64,000 bases of DNA from Phycisphaerales bacterium (GTDB lineage Bacteria; Planctomycetota; Phycisphaerae; Phycisphaerales; UBA1924), in assembly GCA_020849105.1 (NCBI GenBank), contig JADLGW010000060.1, forward strand, positions 27,554 through 91,553. The letters run 5' to 3'. Every line of letters begins with the position of its first letter. The stretch's first letter is position 1. Both the position numbers and the translations under genes were made by a program. A model generated the notes under the pieces. The model searched no databases, was not told the origin of the DNA, and was given only the letters and a program-made list of their open reading frames with translations. Below are positions 50,167 through 58,357 of this stretch, in pieces.

Positions 50167-50598
50167 ATGATGTCCGCGAAGTACCGAGCCTTCACGCTGG
50201 TTGAGATCCTGATCGTGGTGGTGATCCTTGGGATCCTGGCCGCGATCGTTGTGCCGCAGTTCTCGAACGCCACCGAGCAGGCGACGAAGGGCGGCACGCA
50301 CGACCAACTCCAGAAGATACGCGAGACCATCGGCGTGTACTACGTCCGGAACCACAACGCCTGGCCGCAGATCACGGCGGGGGTGGGGACCTGGGGCGAA
50401 CTCATCGGCCCGGGGTATATGCGGGAAATCCCTGTCAACCTGTGGGTTGGCGACAACGATGCGGGGCGGACGATTGTGACCGCGCCCAATGCCGATCCCG
50501 GTTATCAGACCACGCACGGCTGGGTCTACAACCCCGCCACCGGCGAACTCTGGGCCGGGTCGTACGACGCGCAAGATCAGCCGTACCCGCGCCCGTGA
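50167..50598 (+). CDS. Type II secretion / type IV pilin-like pseudopilin
   Basis: A 143-residue protein with 'MMSAKYRAFTLVEILIVVVI', then 'LGILAAIVVPQFSNAT', nearly identical over the first helix to the previous gene, so the two are paralogues. The globular part differs ('KIRETIGVYYVRNHNAWPQI', 'GWVYNPATGELWAGSY'). Prepilin cleavage is expected before the Phe in 'RAFTLVE'. It is 110 bases after the first pseudopilin. GGGGAGGAGG precedes the tandem ATGs at 50167 and 50170. Confidence 0.92.
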   Translation: MMSAKYRAFTLVEILIVVVILGILAAIVVPQFSNATEQATKGGTHDQLQKIRETIGVYYVRNHNAWPQITAGVGTWGELIGPGYMREIPVNLWVGDNDAGRTIVTAPNADPGYQTTHGWVYNPATGELWAGSYDAQDQPYPRP

Positions 50599-50690
50599 TC
50601 CGGGGCGCCGGAATCTTCGGCAATGTTTCAACCGTCTGCCGCGAGCGTCCGATGCTGGGGAAACAGGCCCCTTTGCAGGAGTATTCCCCC

Positions 50691-50999
50691 ATGCGGCGCA
50701 CACGTGGCTACACCAACGGCGTCCTGACGGTCATCGCGGTCGTTCTTGGCCTGAACGTGGCCGTGAACCTGGGTGACTCGCGCAGCATCCTGCCCGCGGC
50801 GGTGGCCCAGCCGACCGGCCCCGAGGGGCCGGACACCGGGCTGATCTCCGCTGCGGAGCAGCGCAAGGTGATGATCGCGGAGTTGCGCCGCCTGAGCGTC
50901 CGCATGGAGCGGATCGAGGCCAAACTGAACAGCGGGCTGAGCGTGAAGGTGACGGAGATGCCCGCGATGAAGAAGGACGAGGGCGACAAGGGTAACTGA
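50691..50999 (+). CDS. Small single-pass membrane protein in the pseudopilin cluster
   Basis: A 102-residue protein. A basic start ('MRRTRGYTNG') leads into one hydrophobic helix ('VLTVIAVVLGLNVAVNLG'), then a helical segment with coiled-coil character ('LRRLSVRMERIEAKLNSG'), ending Lys/Asp-rich. No family is recognised. By position and topology it could be a bitopic assembly protein of the secretion system. The ATG at 50691 was chosen because GCAGGAG lies upstream; the longer frame from 50652 has no such site. Confidence 0.65.
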   Translation: MRRTRGYTNGVLTVIAVVLGLNVAVNLGDSRSILPAAVAQPTGPEGPDTGLISAAEQRKVMIAELRRLSVRMERIEAKLNSGLSVKVTEMPAMKKDEGDKGN

Positions 51000-51017
51000 C
51001 GGTTTCTCTCTTGGGGC

Positions 51018-51055
51018 GGGGCCTTCCAGGCCCCCGTCGGGACCTGAAAGGTCCC
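51018..51055. repeat. Pair of GGA/TCC-type hairpins between pseudopilin-cluster genes
   Basis: 51018-51034 is GGGGCCT-TCC-AGGCCCC and 51039-51055 is GGGACCT-GAA-AGGTCCC, flanked by GGGGCGGG and CCCGCCCC. The pair could also act as a transcription terminator, but there is no T-run. Confidence 0.75.
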
Positions 51056-51091
51056 GCCCCGGGAGGTGTTCGGGCGGAGGGGAGTCCGGTC

Positions 51092-51613
51092 ATGCGTACT
51101 CGCGACTGCGGGCGGCGCGGCTACACGCTGGTTGAACTGCTGATCGTCGTGGCGGTGCTCGGCATCGCCGGGGCGATGGTGATCCCCCAACTGGGGTCCA
51201 CGGATGTGCTGCGCATCCAGGCGGCGGTCCGGACCATCGTGTCGGACATCAACCTGGCCCAGTCGGATGCCCTGGCGCGGCAGGAAGCCAGGGCCCTGGT
51301 CTTCGACGTGGCGGCCAACAAGTACCAGTTGGTCGCCGTGCCCGGGTCGGTGGTGGACCCGGCGACCGACCTGCTCTCGACCACGGACCTGAACAACACG
51401 GTCAAGTTTCACAACGCCAAACTGGTCTCGGCTTCGTTCGACGGCGATGAAGTGCTGCTGTTCGACGAGATGGGTGGCCCCATAACCACACCCGGGGCGT
51501 CCACCCCAAGTGCGGGGGGCAACATTGTCATCAGTGGTTCCGGCTCCACATTTGAGATCACGGTCGAGGCCTACACCGGCCGCGTGACGGTGAACCGTTT
51601 GACGGGTCCATAG
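51092..51613 (+). CDS. GspH-like minor pseudopilin
   Basis: A 173-residue protein starting 'MRTRDCGRRGYTLVELLIVV' and continuing 'AVLGIAGAMVIPQL', the prepilin-type N-terminus with cleavage expected before Tyr. The globular domain ('IQAAVRTIVSDINLAQSDAL', 'ARALVFDVAANKYQLVAVPG', 'FEITVEAYTGRVTVNRLTG') matches GspH/FimT minor pseudopilins. It would cap or prime the pseudopilus. GGAGGGGAG lies upstream. It is separated from the preceding genes by the hairpin pair at 51018-51055. Confidence 0.88.
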   Translation: MRTRDCGRRGYTLVELLIVVAVLGIAGAMVIPQLGSTDVLRIQAAVRTIVSDINLAQSDALARQEARALVFDVAANKYQLVAVPGSVVDPATDLLSTTDLNNTVKFHNAKLVSASFDGDEVLLFDEMGGPITTPGASTPSAGGNIVISGSGSTFEITVEAYTGRVTVNRLTGP

Positions 51614-51635
51614 GTATGGTATAAGTGAAGCGGCC

Positions 51636-51827
51636 GTGAAACCCTCCTCACCCCACAACCGGGCCCGCCGTATCGCGATATTCGCGCTCGTCCTGGGTGT
51701 GGGTGCGCTGGCCGCGCTCTTCTGGAGCCGCCTGAAGTTGGTGACGGGCATCCCGCGGACGGCGTACGCCGAGCCGGGCTCCGCCGTCCTGGCGGCGTCG
51801 GAACAGGCACCGTCGCCGGTCGAGTGA
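51636..51827 (+). CDS. Very small membrane protein downstream of the GspH-like gene
   Basis: A 63-residue protein starting at a GTG (51636) with AAGTGAAG upstream. A basic N-terminus ('KPSSPHNRARR') is followed by one helix ('IAIFALVLGVGALAALFW') and a short tail. It is 22 bases after the pseudopilin stop. The function is unknown; it may be a real small component or a chance frame. Confidence 0.5.
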   Translation: MKPSSPHNRARRIAIFALVLGVGALAALFWSRLKLVTGIPRTAYAEPGSAVLAASEQAPSPVE

Positions 51828-52172
51828 CGGTCAGGGCGGGGGCGCGAGCGACGGGCCTGTGAGAATCTCCGCACGATGCGCCTGGGGCTCTGAACACCCA
51901 TCCTTCACGGTCGCGTCGCGGATCGACCACCCGAAAACTTGAGAAAGTTTCTCATCCCGGCGCGGGCCGCACAGTGCGCGGAATCTGCGTGTCTTTGCGG
52001 ACCGCTTTTTCCGCACAAGTTCCCCCAAAGTCCGCTCCCGGAACGGACGACACAAGTCGCGGAAATCCCCCAGTGGGGCGCCGGGCCCCGGACGAAGGCC
52101 CGAGCGCGAGAACAGGACGTCACACCGCCTGGGCCCGAGCACCCGCAACGGACAAGGCCCCAAGGAGCAGTC
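51828..52172. other. Leader region of the secretin gene
   Basis: 345 bases with no supported gene. It contains GAGAAAGTTTCTC, a short inverted repeat near 51937-51949, and CAAGGAGCAG just before the ATG at 52173. No clear promoter was identified. Confidence 0.4.
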
Positions 52173-54539
52173 ATGGTCAAGCGGAACATCGCACTCGGAA
52201 CCACGGGCCCGCGGCGCACGCTCCGGGCGGCCACCCTCGCCCTGTTCGCCGTCTGCGGCGCTGCCACCAGCGTCGGGCAGGCGGGCGACCCCATGGGGCT
52301 GACCCCCGGCAAGGCCCAGCCCGCCGGGCAGGCCCAGCCGGGCGTCCGCAACCCGCTGGACCAGGGCGCGAGCCTGGACGGCAAGGTGAAGGTGGACGAC
52401 AACCAGATCGTTGACCTCCACGTCAACGAGGAGAACCTGACCAACGTTCTCCAGATGCTGTCGATCCAGAGCCAGAAAAACATCATCCCGAGCAAGAACG
52501 TCTCGGCGACCGTCACCGCGAACCTCTACGGCGTGACCTTCTACGAGGCGCTCGACGCCATCCTGAACGTCAACGGGTTCGGGTACCTGGAGCGCGGCAA
52601 CTTCATCTACGTCTACACGCTCGATGAACTGAAGGCGATCGAGGAGGCGCAGCGCCAGCGCGTCTCGCGCGTCGTGAACCTGAACTACCTGAGCGCGGCC
52701 GACGCGGCGGAGTTTGTCAAGGCGCTGCTGTCCGAGGGCGGGCAGATCAAGACCAACGGCAAGACGGAGAACTTCCCGTCGCTGGGCGACACGCCGGTCA
52801 ACAACAACACCTTTGCCTCCTACGAGACCATGGTCGTCTACGACTTCGAGGAGAACGTCGAGGAGATCATGGACCTGGTCAAGCAACTGGACGTCAAGCC
52901 GGTCCAGATCCTGGTTGAGGCGACGATCCTGCAGTCGCAGCTCAACGAGAGCAACGCCTTCGGCGTGGACTTCTCGCTGATCGCCGACCTGGACTTCTCG
53001 AACTTCGTGAACCTGGGCGGCCCCCTGCGGGGCGTGGACGGCCTGATCGCCGGCTCCGGCAGCGCCGCGGGCGGCACGGGCGGCGGCACCGGCGGCGGCG
53101 GAAGCGGCGGCACGCCGCTCCCGGCCGACGGGCGCGGGGCCGCGGTCGGCAGCACCGCCGGCAACACGGCCGGCCCGGCGACGTTCAAGGCCGGCATCGT
53201 GTGGAACGACGTGGCGGCCTTCCTCCGGCTGCTGGACGAGGTGTCGGACACAACGATCCTGTCGCGCCCGAACATCCTGATGCTGAACCGGCAGCCCGCC
53301 CGGGTGCTGGTCGGTCGCAAGGTCGGCTACCTGAACACAACGTCCACGGACACGGCCACCACGCAGACGGTCGAGTTCCTGGACACGGGCACGCAACTGC
53401 ACATCCGCCCCTTCGCGGACCCGGACGGGACGATCCGCATGGAACTGAAGCCGCAGGTCTCCGAGGCGGTCATCCGCACGGTGACGGACGCGGGCGGTGC
53501 GGCGGTCACGATCCCGGACGAGATCACGAACGAACTGACGACCAACGTCAGCGTGCGTGACGGGCAGACGATCGTGCTCGGCGGCCTGTTCCGCGAGTCC
53601 ACGCAGGCGTCCCGCCGGCAGGTGCCGGGCCTGGGCGAACTGCCGCTCATCGGGCTCGCGTTCAAGGGCCACGAAGACGAGACCAACCGCAGCGAGATCA
53701 TCTTCATGATCCAGCCGACCATCGTGGCGGACACCACGCTGATGGAGCAGGCCTCGCGGGCCAAGGGCTTTGTGGAGCACTCGGTGATGGGCGCCCGCGA
53801 GGGGCTGCTGCCCTGGAGCCGCCAGAAGCGGACCGGCCAGTTGCTGGTCCGGGCCGAGGAACTGGCGGCCGCGGGCAAGACCGAGGCGGCGCTGAACCGC
53901 GTCCGCCGCGCCCTGGCGCTGCACCACGTCCAGCCGGACGCGATCGCGCTGCGTGAGCGGCTGCTGTCGGACCCGACCGTGTGGCCGGACCGCAGCATGC
54001 TGAGCGAGATCATGCACGGCGAGATGCAGGCGAAGATGAACGCGATCCCGGTGTCCTTCAGCACGCCGTCCTTCTCGCCGGTGGATTCGTCCCTCCAGAA
54101 CATGGAGACTCAGGCCTCCGTTCCGGAGACGACCGGCGCCGAGGAATCGCCGGTGGTCGAGCCCACTCCCGAGCCGGCGATGGAGCCGATCGACCCCAGC
54201 CTGACCGAGCCGTCATCGATCGAGCCGACGCTCCCGCCCGCCGAGATCGAGCCGGTTCTCCCCCCGGCTCAGGACACGCCGGCCCAGCCCACCGGGGACG
54301 AGCCGGGCGCGACGCCGCCGGTCGATCCGGGCACTCCGTGGTACCTCCAGCCCTCCACGCCCAGCCCCGATGAGCCGGCCGACGACGATGCGCCGAGCGA
54401 GGAGCCCCCGATCGGCATGGGCGTCCCGGGCAACCCCTTCGGCGTGACCGCGGCGTTCACCATGCGTGAGTTCGGCACGCTCCTGGCCGGCTTCACGGGC
54501 CCCGCGGCCAGCACCTACCGCATCGCAACCGGCCTCTGA
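52173..54539 (+). CDS. Secretin (GspD/PilQ family) with long acidic, Pro-rich C-terminal extension
   Basis: A 788-residue protein with a signal peptide ('LALFAVCGAATSVGQAG'). Residues about 70-150 are an N0/STN-like domain ('DNQIVDLHVNEENLTNVLQM', 'YGVTFYEALDAILNVNG'), then an N1 domain ('RVVNLNYLSAADAAEFVKAL'). A Gly-rich insert (residues about 290-330) precedes the secretin core: 'ILVEATILQSQLNESNAFGV', 'LSRPNILMLNRQPARVLVG', and the signature 'VPGLGELPLIGLAF'. It would form the outer-membrane pore for the pseudopilins encoded upstream. After the core come about 260 residues with a short helical region and a Pro/Glu/Ser/Thr-rich tail, unusual for the family. Confidence 0.92.
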   Translation: MVKRNIALGTTGPRRTLRAATLALFAVCGAATSVGQAGDPMGLTPGKAQPAGQAQPGVRNPLDQGASLDGKVKVDDNQIVDLHVNEENLTNVLQMLSIQSQKNIIPSKNVSATVTANLYGVTFYEALDAILNVNGFGYLERGNFIYVYTLDELKAIEEAQRQRVSRVVNLNYLSAADAAEFVKALLSEGGQIKTNGKTENFPSLGDTPVNNNTFASYETMVVYDFEENVEEIMDLVKQLDVKPVQILVEATILQSQLNESNAFGVDFSLIADLDFSNFVNLGGPLRGVDGLIAGSGSAAGGTGGGTGGGGSGGTPLPADGRGAAVGSTAGNTAGPATFKAGIVWNDVAAFLRLLDEVSDTTILSRPNILMLNRQPARVLVGRKVGYLNTTSTDTATTQTVEFLDTGTQLHIRPFADPDGTIRMELKPQVSEAVIRTVTDAGGAAVTIPDEITNELTTNVSVRDGQTIVLGGLFRESTQASRRQVPGLGELPLIGLAFKGHEDETNRSEIIFMIQPTIVADTTLMEQASRAKGFVEHSVMGAREGLLPWSRQKRTGQLLVRAEELAAAGKTEAALNRVRRALALHHVQPDAIALRERLLSDPTVWPDRSMLSEIMHGEMQAKMNAIPVSFSTPSFSPVDSSLQNMETQASVPETTGAEESPVVEPTPEPAMEPIDPSLTEPSSIEPTLPPAEIEPVLPPAQDTPAQPTGDEPGATPPVDPGTPWYLQPSTPSPDEPADDDAPSEEPPIGMGVPGNPFGVTAAFTMREFGTLLAGFTGPAASTYRIATGL

Positions 54540-54635
54540 TTCCGCCACCAACGCCCGGCGTCGCGATCCGTCGCCCGCCGGGTTTTTGCCCGCCCCCTGG
54601 CAATGTTCTCGGAACCTTCCCCCGGAGATCGATCC

Positions 54636-55883
54636 ATGATGACCTCTCGCACGATTCGACCCCTGGCCGCGGGGCTTGCCGCGGCAGTCCTTGCCCTGAC
54701 CGGGTGCAACCGCGGGCACGGGACGTGGACGGAGGGGGCCAAGGCGCTCGGCGTCCGGCGCGTCAATGAGCTCAAGAGCGCCAACGAGTACCAGATGGCC
54801 AAGCAGAACTTCCTGGCCGGCGACCTGGAGAAGGCGATCAAGGGGATCGACAAGTCGATCACGATCAACCCGTCGGTGGCGATCAGCCATGTGCTGCGGG
54901 GGCGGATCCTGATCGAGATGGACAGCCTTGAGGAGGCCAGCAACGCGCTGACGCGGGCCGAGACCCTGGACCCGCAGAACGTCGAGGCGCAGTACTACCT
55001 GGGCATCCTGGCGGAGCGCATCAGCGACCGCGAGGAGGCGCTGAGGCGGTACCAGGCGGCGGCCACGCTGGAACCCACCAACCCGCAGTACGCGATCGCG
55101 GCGGCCGAGTGCATGATGGACCTGGAGCGGTTCGACCAGGCCGAGGAGTTCCTGAACGGGCAGAAGTCGACGCTGTCGCACAACGCCGGGATCCGCCAGA
55201 CGCTCGGGCATGTGGCGATGCTCAAGGGCGAGCACGAGAAGGCGATGGAGTTGTTCAACGAGGCGCGGCTGCTGGCGCCGGAGGACTCCCCGATCGTCGA
55301 GGACCTGGTCCGGGCGCAGATCTCCTGCGGCAAGTTCGCGGAGGCCGAGTACAACCTGGCCCGCCTGTGCAAGGCGGAGGAGAACGCGGGCCGCCGTGAC
55401 CTGCAGTCGCTGCGGGCCCGCTGCCTGATCGCCGTGGATCGGCCGATGGAGGCCCGGGAGATCCTGATCAACCTGACCGTCGGCGATACGGGAGCCAGCG
55501 ACGTGGACGCGTGGGTCCAACTGGGCCAACTGAGTTACGTCCTCAAGGACGGCAACCGCCTGAAGCAGGCGGCCGGGCGCGTCATCGCCCTGGCGCCGCA
55601 GCGTTATGAGGGCTATCTCCTCCGCGGCCTGTGGTTCAAGCGGCGGGGCGAACTCTCCAGCGCGCTGCCGGAGTTTGAGCGGGCGGTCGAGCGGGGCGGC
55701 ACGGCGGTGGAGCCGCTGGTCCTGCGGGGGCTGACCCTGGAAGGGCTGTCACGGTTCGACGAGGCGCGTGCCTCCTACGCGGCGGCGCTGAAGGCGAACC
55801 CGTCGGATGAGGCCGTGACAAAGCTGATCAGCACGCTGGACGCGCGCCAGGCCGTGGCGACGGTGCCCGAGAGCGGGAACTGA
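54636..55883 (+). CDS. TPR lipoprotein (possible secretin/pilus assembly partner)
   Basis: A 415-residue protein with a lipobox ('AAVLALTGCNRGHG', Cys at 24) and about nine TPR units from residue 50 on ('YQMAKQNFLAGDLEKAIKGI', 'AQYYLGILAERISDREEALR', 'LGHVAMLKGEHEKAMELFNE', 'RFDEARASYAAALKANPSDE'). Lipid-anchored TPR proteins next to secretins often act as pilotins (PilF/PilW type); here that role is inferred only from position. The ATG at 54636 has CGGAGA upstream. It lies 97 bases after the secretin and ends in a terminator shared with recJ. Confidence 0.85.
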   Translation: MMTSRTIRPLAAGLAAAVLALTGCNRGHGTWTEGAKALGVRRVNELKSANEYQMAKQNFLAGDLEKAIKGIDKSITINPSVAISHVLRGRILIEMDSLEEASNALTRAETLDPQNVEAQYYLGILAERISDREEALRRYQAAATLEPTNPQYAIAAAECMMDLERFDQAEEFLNGQKSTLSHNAGIRQTLGHVAMLKGEHEKAMELFNEARLLAPEDSPIVEDLVRAQISCGKFAEAEYNLARLCKAEENAGRRDLQSLRARCLIAVDRPMEAREILINLTVGDTGASDVDAWVQLGQLSYVLKDGNRLKQAAGRVIALAPQRYEGYLLRGLWFKRRGELSSALPEFERAVERGGTAVEPLVLRGLTLEGLSRFDEARASYAAALKANPSDEAVTKLISTLDARQAVATVPESGN

Positions 55884-55904
55884 CGATCCCGACCGAAGAC
55901 GCTC

Positions 55905-55929
55905 AAAGGGCCCGAACGGGCCCTTTTTT
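55905..55929. terminator. Bidirectional Rho-independent terminator
   Basis: AAAGGGCCC-GAAC-GGGCCCTTTTTT follows the TPR lipoprotein stop by 22 bases and overlaps the end of recJ on the other strand; the A-run on the left serves the opposite direction. Confidence 0.92.
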
Positions 55930-57695
55930 CATGGTGTGTCTACGCGGAGATCCTCAACCTCAGCCTCCACGCTGGAGCGCCCGTTCCAGGTGTTCACCCT
56001 CGGGCAGATGACGGCGTCGGCGCGCACTCCCGCGGCCAGGCGCGGGGCACGCTCACCCCAGTTCCACGCGACGAGGCGGAGCGTGCGCGTGCTGTCGCCG
56101 ATGCGCAGCGACAGGTGCTTGCCGCCGGTCCCCATCGGCTGCGGCGCCGCCGCGATCCGCACGCCCCGCAGGCGCAGGCGCGGCTTCGGGTTGCCCTGGC
56201 CGAAGGGTGCCAGGCGGCCGAGGCCCGCGACGGCGTCGAGGGTCAGTTCGTCGAGCCCGGCGTCGCAATCGATCCACAGGGACGGGGTCAGCCGGTCCTC
56301 GTCGATGTGCCGGCCCGCATCGCTGATGAAGGCCTCCGTAAACGCATCCAGGCTTGCCGCCCCGAGCCGGAGGCCCGCGGCCATGTCGTGCCCGCCGAAG
56401 CCGGTGAGGTGGGCCGAACACCGCCCCAGGGCCGCGTGCAGGCTGTAGCCCTCGATGGAACGCCCCGATCCGTGGCACTCGTCCCCGCGGCGGGAGAGCA
56501 GGATCGTCGGGCGGTGGTACCGGTCGATGAGTCGTGAGCACGCGATGCCGATCACGCCCTGGTGCCAGCGGTCGTCTGCCAGGACGATCGCGCGGCGGGC
56601 CGCCGAGGTCATCCCCGCCTTCTCCGCCGCCTCGCACGCCTGCTCGACAATGCCGCGTTCGGTCGCGCGCCGGTCGTTGTTCAGGCGGGTCAGGTCCCGG
56701 GCGATCGCCGCCGCCCGTTCCCCGTCTTCGGTCGTAAAGAGTTCCACCGCTTCGCGGGCGTGCCCCATCCGCCCGCAGGCGTTGAGGCGCGGCGCAAGGA
56801 TGAAACCGACGTGATCCGAGTCCACATGCTCGCCCGCCAGGCCCGCGGCCTCGACCAGGGCCCGGAGGCCCGTGACTTTCGAATGCTTGATTCGGGCCAG
56901 GCCGTAGCGGGCGATCACCCGGTTCTCCCCGAGCAGGGGCACGACGTCCGCGATGACGCCGAGGGCGGCGAACGCCAGAAGGTCCAGGAGCAGTTCCCGC
57001 AGGTGCGGCGTGACGCGATCGGTGCCGCAGTGCATGGTGGCGATCCGCCAGGCGAGTTTGAAGGCAACCCCGGCCCCGCACAGATTGCCGAACGGATACA
57101 CGGAGTCCGGGCGCCTTGGGTGGACGACGGCGAACGCGGCGGGCAGGGTGTCCATGGCCGCGGGCGGGTTGTGGTGGTCGGTGATGATGAGATCGAGCCC
57201 GGCACGGCGGGCCTCCCGGGCCGGTTCCACGGCAGTGATTCCGCAGTCCACCGATACGACGACCCTCGCGCCGGCCCCGGCCAGTTGCCGCAGCGCCGCT
57301 GCATTCAGCCCGTACCCCTCATCCACGCGGTGGGGGACGTAGGTCCGGATGTCTGCGCCCGGGTGGACCGCCCGCAGGGTGTGGACGAGGATGCATGTCG
57401 CCGTCACCCCGTCCACGTCATAGTCGCCGTAGATCACCACCGGCTCGCCCGCCTCGACGGCCCCGAGCAGCCGTGCCGCCGCCCGATCCAGGTCCGGCAT
57501 GAGCGAAGGGTCATGCAGGTGCTTCAGCGACGGGTCAAGGAAGGCGGCCGCATCGCCGCCAAGGCCGCGGGCCGCAAGAACCCGGTCCACCAGGCCGGCG
57601 CCCGCGGCTCCCGCCGGGCGGCAGCGCCACAGCCGGGTCAGCCCGCGTTCGCACCCATGTGTCGTCACCCTGCCCCGGGCGGCCCCGGCCTCCAT
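55929..57695 (-). CDS. recJ: Single-stranded-DNA-specific exonuclease RecJ
   Basis: About 588 residues. DHH-family motifs are complete: 'VVIYGDYDVDGVTATCILVH' (motif I), 'VVSVDCGITAVEPAREA' (II), 'LIITDHHNPPA' (III, the DHH) and 'GAGVAFKLAW'. The DHHA1 region has 'GRSIEGYSLHAAL' and 'TGFGGHDMAAGLRLG', and the C-terminal OB-like domain is present ('LRLVAWNWGERAPRL'). The enzyme degrades single-stranded DNA 5' to 3' in recombination and repair with two Mn ions. The start is uncertain: ATG at 57695 or GTG at 57668. It is divergent from the adenosyltransferase gene, whose ATG is 60 bases away. Confidence 0.93.
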   Translation of the reverse strand: MEAGAARGRVTTHGCERGLTRLWRCRPAGAAGAGLVDRVLAARGLGGDAAAFLDPSLKHLHDPSLMPDLDRAAARLLGAVEAGEPVVIYGDYDVDGVTATCILVHTLRAVHPGADIRTYVPHRVDEGYGLNAAALRQLAGAGARVVVSVDCGITAVEPAREARRAGLDLIITDHHNPPAAMDTLPAAFAVVHPRRPDSVYPFGNLCGAGVAFKLAWRIATMHCGTDRVTPHLRELLLDLLAFAALGVIADVVPLLGENRVIARYGLARIKHSKVTGLRALVEAAGLAGEHVDSDHVGFILAPRLNACGRMGHAREAVELFTTEDGERAAAIARDLTRLNNDRRATERGIVEQACEAAEKAGMTSAARRAIVLADDRWHQGVIGIACSRLIDRYHRPTILLSRRGDECHGSGRSIEGYSLHAALGRCSAHLTGFGGHDMAAGLRLGAASLDAFTEAFISDAGRHIDEDRLTPSLWIDCDAGLDELTLDAVAGLGRLAPFGQGNPKPRLRLRGVRIAAAPQPMGTGGKHLSLRIGDSTRTLRLVAWNWGERAPRLAAGVRADAVICPRVNTWNGRSSVEAEVEDLRVDTP

Positions 57696-57755
57696 GCCGC
57701 CGATGGGCGGTACACTGGGCCAATATACCCGGGTCCGCGTCCGGCGAACCACCCC

Positions 57756-58355
57756 ATGGTCAAACTCACCAAGATTTACACACGCAAGGGCGACGACGGC
57801 ACGACCGGGCTCGGCTCGGGCGGCCGCGTTCGCAAGGACGACCCGCGCGTGGCCGGTTACGGCGAAGTGGACGAGGCCAACTCCGCGATCGGGGTCGCCA
57901 TTGTCGAGTGCGAGCGCGGGGCCCCGCCCGCGCCGGCCCACCTTCGCATCGCCGCGGAACTCCGGCGCATTCAGAACGACCTGTTCGACGTGGGCGCCGA
58001 TCTGTGCGTGCCGATCACCGGGAAGGAGGAGTCCAAGTCCCGCCTGCGCGTGGCGCCGGAACAGACGGCGCGCCTCGAAGGGTTGATCGATACCTTCAAC
58101 GCGGACCTGCCGGTCCTCAATAGCTTTGTCCTTCCGGGCGGCTCGCCGGCGGCCGCGGCCCTGCATGTGGCCCGGGCGGTGGTGCGCCGGGCCGAGCGCA
58201 ACGTGGTGTCGCTGCACGCCGCAGACCCCAAGGCCACGAGCACGGAGACGGTTCGGTACCTGAACCGGCTGAGCGACCTGCTCTTTGTCCTGGCCCGGAC
58301 CGTCAACGGAGGGGGCAGCGGCGACGTGCTGTGGAAGCCCGGCGCGAACCGCTGA
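57756..58355 (+). CDS. PduO-type ATP:cob(I)alamin adenosyltransferase
   Basis: A 199-residue protein starting 'MVKLTKIYTRKGDDGTTGLG', the PduO/MMAB N-terminus with its ATP-binding Thr/Gly segment, then 'VAGYGEVDEANSAIGVAI'. 'RIQNDLFDVGADLCVP', 'SFVLPGGSPAAAALHVARAV', 'VRRAERNV' and 'YLNRLSDLLFVLAR' are the remaining family blocks. It transfers the adenosyl group of ATP to cob(I)alamin, giving coenzyme B12. No B12-dependent enzyme is in view. It is followed after 2 bases by a SpoIIE phosphatase gene, an odd operon partner. Confidence 0.95.
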   Translation: MVKLTKIYTRKGDDGTTGLGSGGRVRKDDPRVAGYGEVDEANSAIGVAIVECERGAPPAPAHLRIAAELRRIQNDLFDVGADLCVPITGKEESKSRLRVAPEQTARLEGLIDTFNADLPVLNSFVLPGGSPAAAALHVARAVVRRAERNVVSLHAADPKATSTETVRYLNRLSDLLFVLARTVNGGGSGDVLWKPGANR

Positions 58356-58357
58356 CC

